The notes below the pieces were generated by a model that was not told where the DNA came from, searched no databases, and worked only from the letters and a program-made list of their open reading frames with translations. The translations under genes were made by a program, and so were the position numbers. Positions 26,901 to 38,900 of a DNA stretch of 64,000 bases are shown piece after piece. How positions within the stretch are numbered: the stretch's first letter is position 1; the number at the start of each line of letters is the position of its first letter. This stretch comes from Lycocorax pyrrhopterus obiensis (lineage: Eukaryota; Chordata; Aves; Passeriformes; Paradisaeidae), in contig JACSVZ010000015.1 of assembly GCA_014706295.1 (NCBI GenBank), positions 59,579,535-59,643,534 of the forward strand. Direction: 5' to 3'.

Positions 26901-29900
26901 GAATACCAGAAAGCCTGAAAACCACTCCTAGCTGGACACAAACTAGTTTTCCTCCTTATGAAGAGTTCCCTGTCCTCAGTCCAGTGGGAAGAACTTGTGG
27001 TTGATCTCATGCTGTGCCTATTGGAGTGGACTCTGGATCGTCTTCATCTGGAAGAAGGATTTATGGGAGGCCTTTGGAAAGACTGTGTTTGAGGACTTAG
27101 TGCTGCGTGGTGCTCACCAGGAGTCAGTGAGGGCTGCTGGCTGTGAAAATACCTGCTGGGTCCTTGCTTGGCACACTCTGGGTGGGCAGCAAGAGCTCAC
27201 CTGTGCTCTTTTTGTCCCCAACAGGTCATCGAGCTGCGGCGGCCCCTTGACTCCAGGCTGGAGCACGTCGATTTCGAGTCCTTGTTCACCTCCCTCAGCG
27301 TGCGGCACCTGAGCAGAGTCTTTGCCTCCTTGCTGCTGGAAAGGAGGGTGATCTTTATCGCAGACAAGCTCAGGTACCCTCTTGCATTTCCTTAAAGAAA
27401 GTGCTGGCAAGGAAGGGAGGCTGGGAAGGCTGCAGTGACAGATCTCTCTGCTTTGTTCTTTTTCTTCTCTGCCCTTTTCCAACCTCATAACAACGTGAAT
27501 AGGGCTGTTCGTCCCAGGAATGGGGAACTTAGGCCATGAACCATAATTTTGTTTTGCAGCTTGCAAAAAGTGCTGCTTCTCGTCCCCAAGGAGAACCAAA
27601 TTCCACTTCCTCCAGACAATTTCAGAGCAGATCCCTGGTGCTAAGGAAGCAAACCCCCTCCTTTTGCTCCATGGTGTTGCTATGTTCCCTGCTGAGCTGT
27701 GCTTTGGTTTCCAGGGATCAAGCCTTGTGCAGAGATCCCTGTGCCTTCTGAGTTTTTCCCTGATGTCACAAAATCTTCTTAAATTTTCAGCTTGTATTTT
27801 CATATTGGTTTCTAAAGACTTCTTTTTTCTTATGGGGATGAAAGTGAAGGATGCAGCGAGGGGAAATGAGACAGAGGACTTCCCCCTTCTATTCTGGATC
27901 TGCTCAACTTGCTCTCTTAAAAATGTATTTGTTTGCTCCCCTAAATTATGAAAATGGGTCGGGGTTTCTTTAAGATCTTGTGCAGCTGGTGGCTGGCAGC
28001 TCTCCAGCCCTTGAAGCACTTGAGGATTCAGGGAGGAAAGTTCGCCAAGGCTGGGGAAAGAAAAGCTGCCTGGATGAGTAATGACACTTAGGAGCATGCT
28101 CAGGTTTCAGGAGTGTACAGTGCCCCTAAGCTGTCTGTTTTCACAACTTCCAGGCAGCAGCCTGCAGCTCTGGGACTGAGCGCAGGGGCAAAGAATGGAG
28201 AGGCCCCTTCTAGAGGAAAATGAAGGGAAAAATTCATTCTGCATGGATCCGGGGCTCTCTGTGGGTAGAGCTCAGGCAGTCTTATCACAGGAATAGGAAG
28301 GCTGAGGAGAAGGAAGCTTGTAGCACTGTCTGCTTGCAGATTTTGGCAGCTGTCTTGGTTCAGAAAGGGGAAAATTTGCCTCTTTATAATCACTGATACA
28401 TTATGTGTGTAGAGACTTAGTATTCTGAATACTTAAACCACACATTTCATGCAGAGCATTTAGCCTTGTATTGAAAGTGAGAGAATTCATCCAAGCACTA
28501 GATCTCTATGTAACATATATGATTTATGACATAATCTATGATCACAGGCTCTCAAATATTTTCCTCTTCCTCTGTCGGATAGATTTTACATTCTGAGAAA
28601 ATTTGTTAAGGACACAGATTGACACTGTAATCTCTACATGAGAGCTGGGTGGTATCAGGAAATGGCAGGGAACTTCTGGGGGGCGTTTGAAGCATAGCTT
28701 TAGAATGGACATTTATTTACGAAATCTCTTCCTATCACATCTTCATATGACAGCACAACACCATGTATTCTGAGCATGGGGTGTGATAACTCTGGTTCAA
28801 AGCACCTTGATGGGCTTTGGTGTTCTTTTCCCAGCCCTGTATCTTTTGTCAGGATATCGGGGGTCCTTAGGAATTAATCCAGCTGCACAGGCCTGTGAAG
28901 AGAGTGGGAGAGAGCTATAGAATCATAGTTTCTAGAATCTCTAAATGTATCATAAACAGCTTTTTTTTTCCTGTGAAAAAGGAATTGTTGTGTTTAAAAG
29001 ACCCAGGGTCTGTTAGACCACAGGGCTCAGATTCAAATATTTACCGTAGATTTGCCAGCTCTCTATAAGACTTTTAATATTTGATGTTTCTGAGAAGACC
29101 TTGCTCTGAGCGATTTCAGGAGAGTCTTTTCCTCTTACAAAATACGAAGTTTCTCTGGCTCATTTTTGTGGAGCAAAAAGCTTGGAAATTATCCCAAAGG
29201 ACTGTAAAGGCGTGAAAATCAGAAAACAAAGAAAATAGCCTTCAAAATTAAGTAACTACTGTATTTTAATCCAGTTCAGTGACTTGAATGGACTGGCTTG
29301 GTGAGCCTTTCCTAAGGTGAACAGTGTCTTCTACTCATTGGTGGACACTCCATGTTTTGAAAGCTGATGCTATTGTAGATACACGATCTTCTGTCCAAAT
29401 TATACTTTTCCTGGGACAGGAACACGTTGAACTCAGTGAGTATTAAGTAGTATTCACTCTAGGAGGGAAAATGCCAGTTTCAGAGGACAGAAAAGAAACA
29501 CTTTTTGGAAATAGCTAAGAGAAGGAAAAAAAACTATAAAAGCAGCTGTTGGAAACTGCTCAGAGGTTAGGAATGCTAGAAATAATCCAGCTGAGATGGA
29601 TTAATGGGAAGAGTGCAGGTGACATGGTGAAAGATGCACAATAAATTACGTTTATCATTCATCTTTGTGGTTGTTCATGTGGGCACTATCAATAACTATC
29701 TGTCCATGTTTGTAAAGGTGTGTCTGGGTGTGAGTGACAGAGAAATGATGTGTGCAATTTATTTACATCTTTTAATTGCTATGAAATCACTCTGTGGGAA
29801 AAGAAAGCTGAAAGGTCTCTTGCCAAATACTGCATGAACTGTGAAATGTTTTCAAGCTGAGCCAAAAAATGCATCTAGCAAGTGTACAGCAAGTGAAATA

Positions 29901-32900
29901 CTTTGTCTTTTCCATCTTTAGAATGAGCATTGAGTGTTTAAATACCTGTCAATCCCCAGCTTGGCAGCGGAAAAGGAAAGAATTTGGTTTATTAGTTTTT
30001 GGGTGGGTTTTTTTCTCTGTCACTATGGATACTGGGGTATACATTGCCTCGCAACCCAGGAAAATGACTTTGTTAAAACTGTGTTGGTTTGTGTAGTTTC
30101 CCCCAGCTTTTATTCATTCCTGCACTGTTAACTTTAGTCCTGGGGCAGTGGAAACCGTGGCACAGGTTAGACACTGCAGCATGAGAGCTGCTTTTGTTTC
30201 CAAGGGATGTTGCCTGGCATGCAGCTCCAGGCACTGCTGACCAACCTTTTAGAAGGCATCTTTCAGCTAAAATCACCTGATGTCACAAGGTACCTAGAGC
30301 TGGGCAGTTTTTACTGGCCTGAGCAGGAGATCTGTGAGATTCAGAAGGCTTTTTAAAAAGAAAAACTTGCACAGGCTTAAAATCAAGGCTTCCTTTCTCC
30401 AGATCTCAAAAGCTTGTTGTGGATCTGACCATCTCAGGCAATTGCCTCTGTCCCTGCCAGAAACCACAGCTGTATCAACAACACAAAGTGGTCATTGTTA
30501 TCAAAGGCAGATCTGAAAGAATTAGAGTAGACACTTCAAATGTGGTCATCCCCAGCAAAAGGTAATTAATCATCAAGAAGAACTTTTTATCATGTGCTAC
30601 AAAAACAAATCTGGGACTGTGAATCTCAGCCTCGTAGGTTTCTCCCCTTTTGCCCGCTGGTTAGGGAGAAGAAACCCAAGGATGAAATTTGGATGTCAGA
30701 TAATAGTGTTGTCTCTTCAGACCATCTTAAAGCTCACTTCTTCACCTGCACAAACCTGCCACATTGGTGGGAGTCAGTGCGGGTCCCCACAGAGCTGGTG
30801 GAACTTGGCATCCTCCTGGTGGGATTTGCAGCAATGCTGTGTGAAGTCATGGGACAATGCTTGGAAGCTCCTGTGCCTGCTAAATGTTGTAAACCAGATC
30901 TGTAATCCATCATAAGTAAATCCAGATGTGACACAGTCTCAGAAATCTGAAGGTGTTTGTAAAAATGAATCCTACTGAAGCAGAGCTTATAAAAAAAATT
31001 AAAAGATACGTATTCAAACAGTCATAAGTTGCCAAATGCCAGCATATTTTGAGCAGTTTGGTTAGTGCAGGGACCACAGGACTTCCTGGCATTAAACTAC
31101 AGCAGGATGTTTGATTCGATGGTGTTTTTCAGAAATCATGCAGTATCCTAAACCCAAAGAGGGATTCAGCTTTGGGCGCTTTTTATCACACATGCTTGTC
31201 TTTGGAGTGGAAAGCTACCAGGCTGAACAGCCAGCGTCCCTCCGTAGAAGCTGCTGCAACTTGTCATGGTGCCTTCTAGAGCAAGTCAAGCTAGTCTTGG
31301 AGCAAGTTTTCCCAGGAGAGGAGGAAGGTTTCTGTGTAGTTGCAGCTGTTGTGTTCAGTTTCTGTATTGGCCACCTGTGTCCAAGGTGGCTACCAAGAAG
31401 CAGCAGCTTCCTAGGGTGCTGTGTGGTAGGTTTGTGCACAGGGTGCTGTGTGGTGGGAAGGCCTGTGGTTCAAGCAAACAAATGTCACGGGTTGCTGCAG
31501 TATCATTGTTCTGACCAAGGGGTGCTTAGCCAGAGAGAGATCTCAAGTCTCAATCCAAATCAGCCCGTTAGGGAGCGATCTGAGGGCTCTTTGTGTACCT
31601 CAGTACTTTTTAGCCTCTGTACTATTAACATCTCAGTCTCAGCTGTGAGCAACATGCAGCTCAACCATGTTCCCTGCAGAAGGCCGAGTGAACCTGTGAA
31701 AATGTGTTCAGCATCTTGAAAGTGTTCTTCAAAGACCTGCAGTATTTTAAAGATTGCTGATGAAACCAAAAGCCTTAAAAAGTGGTGTCTGTGTCCCGTT
31801 TGAACAGCTGGATTGAACCTGTGTGGCCTGAGGGTAGTGCATGACACTTCGCAGAGCACGCTGCAGTCATGTGGCTGCTGGCTGAAGAGTGCGCAGTCAC
31901 ACAGGTGGCATAAAGGGGATTTATCATGCTGGAGTCTTTTGCAAGGCTCAGCAGCTTGGTGTGAATCAGCAGTCCCTTAGTGCTTGTTGCAGTGCCAGTT
32001 GCAAGAGAAAGAGAGAGCTTAGGCTTGAGTCACTCCAGAAGGCCACAGTTCTCCTGGGCTCCTGGCAACCTGCAGCTCCCTGAGACTACCTGCAGAGCAA
32101 GTCTGACATGTGAAAAAGATACCTCCTCCGTGTCCATCCCTGAACTGCTCTGCCTACAAAGGAGGCTCACAGACCCCAACCTTACCAGTATTGTTCCCTG
32201 CAAAGGTCTTCCACAGTGAGAAATGTTTGGGAGCAGAGATCACTGGGTTTCACCCTGGAGGCAATGAGTCATCCACAGATGGAGGGGTGGAAGGGGAAGT
32301 TATCTTTACTTCCCACTGCCTGGTGTGTACAATTTCAGACTTAACACAGCTCTGTCTTTGACTTCCACTCACTGGAGCTCAGCCATCTTTCCTCCCACTC
32401 AATCTCTCACGTACCATGTGTACTTGCTGGGACTCGAGAGCTGGGCTGAGGGAAGAACAAGCCACCATAAATAAAGTAGGAGACAGCTTGCCATAATATC
32501 TCACTCACCATGCCATAAATAACCACGTACTTCAGCTGCTCACTGTTCCTCTGTGGAGCTACCTGGACTCAGAGATGTTTTCCACTGGTTTTCACATGCT
32601 GTCTATAAATTCAGGTCCCACATTGAGGCAGAAAATTTGGATACACCTTCAAAATAGAGGATTTGTGACAACTGTAAAACTTCTAACACTTCCACATTCA
32701 CCCTCTCCTCATAGAAGAGGAGCAGTGGGTGGTGGTAATGCCCCACTGCTGTGCACAAGTGATGAAAGGTGCAGTTCTTTCAGCTTTCACTATGCTGCTT
32801 GCTGCTATTACCAGGGCTATTATCAGTCAGAAATCGAGGAGTGGAAAATACGCTCTACAGTAATGGAGAGGAAGAGAAGCTCCTGCTTTTGTGTCTGCTA

Positions 32901-35900
32901 ACATGACCTGAAATGTATGAGTAGCACAGCTTTGAAGGATATGGTTTTTAAAGGATCTCATTAGCTTGGAGTGCACTTCTAAGATGACACATTCACTTTT
33001 GTTGCAGTTCCTTTCAAGATTAGCTTGTATGAAAGATACAACAAAAATCATCTACTTTGATATTATTCCCACTTTTTTTGGGTGGTTTGTTTTTTTTTTT
33101 TAATGTTTCTGTTTCTAGGTCTGTGTTTTCTCATTATTTTAATTTTGCTTCTCTCAGATTCATTATCTACCTTGCATTTGTGATAGACACAGCAAGGTGT
33201 GGGCTTGCTGATGATGGCAGGCACAGCTGGAGAGCAGCAACAGAGAGGCAGCCTGGAGGAATGAATGCAGACAAGGGAGGGGGATACACTCACACCTTCC
33301 CAAACAAGGATGTGGAACTGAAGGCTTTTTCCCATTTAAAGGCTTAAAGCTACCAGTCTGTAACACAGCCTTTGAAGGCTCTTCCTCTGTTTTTACGGAG
33401 TGTCCACTTAACAAAAGACAAGCCTCTGGGAGCAAAGGGAGAGGGAACTGTCCCCATTTTGTGAAGAGACTTTCTCAGACACCCCAGGCATCTTTCCCAA
33501 GTGCCAGTTCCCTACCTGTTGCAGTCCCAGATAAAATTTTCAGGTTAAGCAGATTCCAGCCTCTCCCCTGGGATCTCCTTATCTCCAAAAAGTGTCATGT
33601 GTTTAACAATGTTTGCTGCCTGATTACTTCATACTGTCACACTGATGTCCCAGCAACTACAATTTTGTTCTGCTAAACTGAGCTTACATGATGGAAGCCA
33701 GCCAGCTGTCCCCTAGCCACACCACTCTGCTCAGCGTGCCCTGGTGATACAGCACAGGGATGCACATCCACCAAACTTAACTGGAGTGGGGAGGGGAGGG
33801 AAAGCAGGCTTCACTTTCAGAGCAAGCTCAAGTCCACACTCATCAAACCCCTTCCCTCTCAAGTCAGCAATAAATCTACGTGACTCCTCCATGCTGCACC
33901 AGACTCCCTCTTTTAGCTCCCCTCCTTTACTGGATGCTGGTAAAACAAAATGGTGTTATAAATACAGGATTTATAGCAGCAAGCTTTCCCCTCCCTTGAC
34001 ACATAAAAATGCTTCCAGACCCAGAACAGACGAGTAACTGATGCCCTGTGGCAAGCTCTGCCGTGGCTAACTGGATATCCTGCCTGACTCCTACCAGAGA
34101 GCTGTGGGAGAATAAACTCATTTCTCTAAGGAAAGGCAGTGGCACAGAGGATGCCATGTTTGTCTTCTGTTTACCATCAGGACACTGGAGCAGCAGATCT
34201 CTGATTCAGTGGGACCCGTCTCTTGTCATATGATTGTGGGCTGGGGTCATCTTTCAGAAGTCATTGCTTCTGAAGCTGAAAAATGGGATCAGAAATGTGG
34301 GGAAGCCCCAAGTAATTAGAGAGATCAATCGGGGAACAGTTGATTTCTGTGAAGCATCCCTCATTCCCTGACTGACCAGCTGTTCTCCTTGGTTGTGTTT
34401 TGTCTTCCAGCACTCTCTCCAAGTGTTGCCACGCCACGGTGGCCCTCCTGTACCCCTTCACCTGGCAGCACACCTACATCCCCGTGCTGCCGCCTTCCAT
34501 GATCGACATCGTGTGCTCGCCCACCCCCTTCCTCATCGGCCTGCTCTCCAGCTCCCTGCCCCGCCTGAAGGAGCTGCCAGTGGAGGAGGTGAGCTCTGCA
34601 TCCACACCATGGCCTTACTTGAGGCTGCTTCCTGTGGGCTGAGCTGTCTTCTGTCCCAGAAGGGCTGCTCTCAGAGCCTGCCCTGGCAGCTGGCAGCGCC
34701 AGGGAGCAGAGCTCTCATCCTCTGGCTGCCGTGAGCGTGGGGTAAGGGCGGAGGTGGATGTTCCCCCCAGGAGACAAAGGTCTGTGCTGTGCCATGGCCA
34801 CAGCTTGGGAAGGCAGGGGGCTGGAATCTCCCACTGTGGGGCTGCTGCACTCAGGAGATGGTTTCATTAGAGTTTGTACTGGTTTCTGCATAGTGCTGTC
34901 TAGGGGGCTACGTGCAAAGCCTGCCAGTCTGAAAGCGTGATTGCTGCAGCCTGGCCAGGATAGCTGCCCCTCAGGTTAACACAGGTGTCTTGTGATAGCA
35001 ATAAATAATTAGGAATTGGATTCCTGGTGCACAAGGGTGAGCACAGCAAGGCTGAATGTGGTGAGGGAGGGAGGTCCCTCCCTGCCCCCCAGGAGACAGC
35101 GGTGCAGCACACAGGGAGAAAGGATGAAGCTCTGACCCCGCTGTGCGGTGAGGAGTGTGGGCCGGGCCTGGAGCACAGCCTCCCGTTGTCCAAGCTGTGC
35201 TGTGGTTTGCAGTGACATCCCAGAAAGCCACAACAAGGGCTCTGCTCCTGGGTCGTGCTGGGTGCCTCCTCCAGCTGCAGTGGTGGGTAGGAGGAGCAGA
35301 GACAAGGCTGAAGTGTTTCTTCCGGAGCAGTTACAGATTAAGATAAACTCTGATGATGGAAATAATTACTTCCCCTTTTAATTCTTGCTCTTTCATTCTT
35401 AGGTCCTCGTCGTTGACCTTGTAAATAACCGGTTTCTGAGACAGGTGAGCAGAGCTTTTTCCTACATAACTTACCTCCACCTGTGTTTGCTCACCTGCCT
35501 GGCTGGCTGGATCACTTTCTCCCCACTCAAAAACCGAGGCAGGACTTGTGGTTGGCAGTGTTATAGGGGTTGCTGTGTATATATGTAACATCAGCATCCC
35601 AAACCACAGTTCTTGAGGACTAAATCATTGGGAATTACCTCTTTCTCTGTTTTATTTTTTGTAAGAGGGGAAATGGTGGCAGTTGAGCACTGTGGGTCCT
35701 TAAGTGTCATCCTGTAAGGCAGAGGACAGAGCTGGAAGGCCTTGGCTCAGCACTGTCTCCTGGGGAGCAGTGGGAGCTCTTCCAGCCTGTGTCTGTCGGT
35801 CCTTCTCCCATCACATCATCTGCCCTGAGTGGGAAGGGAGTCTTGATGATTTTTTGAAATCCTTACTGCCTCAGGAGCTTGTGGTTCCTCACTCCAGTCC

Positions 35901-38900
35901 TTGCACTGGTGGGATGGGTCAGAAGCAGGAAGGTGGTACATGGGAACCTGTCTGTTGCTCTGTAGGCAAGATTGCCTGCTGATTTTCCCTTCCCTTTGTT
36001 GTGGAGAGGATGAGTGGGAAGGGGAGGAGGAAGGGAAGAGGATAAATGAGCAAACATACTCCTGGCCCAGGAAGCTCTTTTTTCCCAGAGCTCTTTGGCA
36101 GATCACTGAGCAGCACTGGCAGCATCGCTCTCTGCCGTGCCTCAGCCCCATGACTAAGATGGGATGAGTGCTCCTCCTGCTGCAGGGAGCAGCGTGTGGG
36201 TGAAGGCCAAGCCCTCCCCCAGTCCTCACTTGCCAGCTGCCTTATCTCTGGGGTAATGCTTTACCTTGCACCTCTCTTCTGGAGGCTTAAGCTAAATCAG
36301 CCGACTCAGCCAGGGCTGGTAGGAGCTCTGCACAGTCACTGGCAGCTCCTTGGCTCCGTTGCTGCCTGGGAACTCCTCACGCCTGCGTAAGAGGATCGAT
36401 GCCTGAGCAGGGGCTCTGCTCACCTGGCCGTGTGCCAGCATTGTTCAGACACCTCCTCTCTGTGGCGCGGCCAGTGCTCGTGGGCGGATGGTGGGGCCAT
36501 GGGTGAGCCCTGCCCAGTAGCCTCTCAGGTCAGACATCTGAAATTCCTCCAGAACAGGGGAATATTTAGGAAAAGACACCTCCTTTCTCCTTCCTCTTGT
36601 GCTTCTTGATAGTACTGCGCTGGGTGGTGCTGGGAATGTGCCAAGCATATTATGCCTTCTCCCTCTCCTCACGGTTCATTTCTAGTGCTCCCCCTGCTGT
36701 GCTGGGGACAGGGTAGAAGTTTTTGTCCCAGTCCCAGTTCCTGAGGAGGTGGCTCTGTCTTACAGATGGAAGATGAGGACTCCATCCTGCCCCGCAAGCT
36801 GCAGGCCGCCCTAGAACACATTTTGGAGCAGAGGAATGAGCTGGCGAGCGACAAGGAGGAGGGCCCTGTCAATGGCAAGCAGGGTAAAGCACAGCACCTT
36901 TCAGCTTAAAACCGTGTCTTTTCCTGCCCCTTTTTTGTCTGTCACTTCTTAGAGGAGAACTAGACTTGCATTGAATTTAACACCACAGGTGTTGGAGGTA
37001 GATCAGGGTTTTGGTTAAGTTACATGAAATATTCCATCGCACAGGGGGCAGTTCTCTGTGTGAAGGGCAACAGTACTTATCCCTTCCCAGCTCTGTCCGT
37101 CCTTCCCTTACAATTCCAGGGAACACCTGTACTCCTTTTCAGAGGGGTTTTATAGGCTTCTCTCTGCTGCTGGCCATGAGTGATGCAGGCTCCTCCAGGA
37201 GACAGTCACCTGCAGAGCTGCAGACTCAGCGATGGCCATGTGGCTCATGGGTGACTGGGCTGAGACAGCCCTCTTTGGGGGGGGCAGTATGGGCATCTCC
37301 TTGGTGCAGAAGAGCCTGGAGAGTGTGCTGGTTTTGGCTAGGACAGAGTTAATTTTCTCCGTAGCAGCTGGTGTGGGGCTGCAGTTTGGATTTGTGCTGG
37401 AAATGGTGTTGATAACACAGGGATGTTTTAGCTGTTGCTGAGCAGAGCTCGCGCTGAGCCAACACCTTTCTGCCTCTTATCCCACCCCACCAGTGAGTGG
37501 GCTGAGGGTACACAAGGAGTGGGGAGGGGACACAGCCAGGACAGCTGACCCCAAATGACCGAAGGGATGTTCCACATGGAGTGATGCTCACGGAGTCATG
37601 CTCAGCATATAAAGCTGCAGGAAGGAGGAGGAAGTGGGGGGGACATTTGGAAATAGGGCATTTTGTCTTCCCAATGCACGTGTGCTGGAGCCCTGCTTTC
37701 CTGGGGAGGGCTGAACACCTGCCTGCCCATGGGAACTTGCTGAATAAATCAATTATTTTGCTTTGCTTGCATGCACAGTTTTAGATTCATCCATTAAACT
37801 CTCTTTATCTTAGCCCATAAGTTTTCTCACTTTTACTCTTTTGTTTCTCTCCTCCATCCCACTAGAGAGAAGTGAGCACCAAAACAAAGCTTGGTATCTT
37901 TCAAAGTAGTAGCAATTTGGTCTACTTCCATGGCAAGCACTTCCTAGGAGGCTGTCTCTCTTGAGCAGCTTTTTCTGCTTGGGCTGGATCTGAAAAAAGC
38001 CAGGGAATTTTTACCCAGGGATTTTCGTAGCACATCCTTACAGCACTGTCCTCACCACTGCCTCTTTATTTTTCCCTTAGAAACCAGCCCTTTGAACGAG
38101 GTGGTGTCCGAGGCCTTTGTCCGTTTCTTTGTGGAGATTGTGGGCCACTATTCCCTCTTCCTGACCCCCACGGAGCGAGAAGAGCGGACCCTGCAGCGTG
38201 AGGCTTTCCGCAAATCCGTCTCTTCCAAGAGCCTCCGACGCTTCCTGGAGGTCTTCATGGAGACACAGATGTTTGGGGGCTTCATTCAGGAGCGGGAGCT
38301 GCGGAAGCAGGGGGTCAGAGGTGAGGGGCTCCGACTGGGCTATGCTGTGGTGGAAACTGCTGCTGCTCCTACGAGAGCAGGGAGATGTTCCCCAGCCGCC
38401 ACCTCCATTCCCAGTTCCATGGCTGCAGGCTGCAGGGTCTGTACAGGAATTCTGGAGGGAATCTGGTGGTTTCTTGTTGGGGTTGGGATTTCAGCACCTT
38501 TCACGCTTGCAGTATCCTCCCGTGTGTACCTCTTCCATTTCACACTGAATTCCAATGCTGAAATGACGTTTACTCTTGCAGTCCCTCATGTCCTCTTCTT
38601 GTGTCTAGAGGAAGAATGGGCTGGGTTTGTCATGGTTCTTTTGTCAAGTGGAAAGCTTGGATGCTCATCTCCTTCCCAGAGCTGCTTCTGTGGTTTCACT
38701 CCTGTTATTCCACAGTCCCAAGGGCTCTACTGGCAGCTGAAATTTCTTATCCCTGCTGCTGCTCAGTGCTGGCTTAGCAGCTTCCTCCCAAGCATTAATA
38801 AGCAGGGGATGCTTGAAGAGGTGGCTGAGTAAAAGAGGTAAATTCTGCATGATGATTCCCCAGATGATGTCACTCTCTGGACTTAGCTGTGTTCATAGCA

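Larger units (their letters stand above)
24908..27224 (+). other. DENND2A intron 11 with LINE remnants
   Basis: Contains a CR1 3' end (25915-26046) followed by an older CR1-like remnant (about 26050-26720). Otherwise nothing recognised. The acceptor is CCCCAACAG. Confidence 0.8.

Noticed and set aside
27114..28097. 327-codon minus-strand open frame overlapping DENND2A exon 12
   Set aside because: Part of it is the antisense of a strongly conserved exon and the rest is intron. No family resemblance.
28918..28945. TAGAATCATAGTTTCTAGAATC, resembling a CR1 octamer end
   Set aside because: Too short, and no further CR1 sequence on either side.
31111..31719. 202-codon plus-strand open frame in intron 12
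   Set aside because: Cys-rich by chance in GT-rich sequence, contains a short direct repeat, no recognisable domain, no phase match to neighbouring exons.
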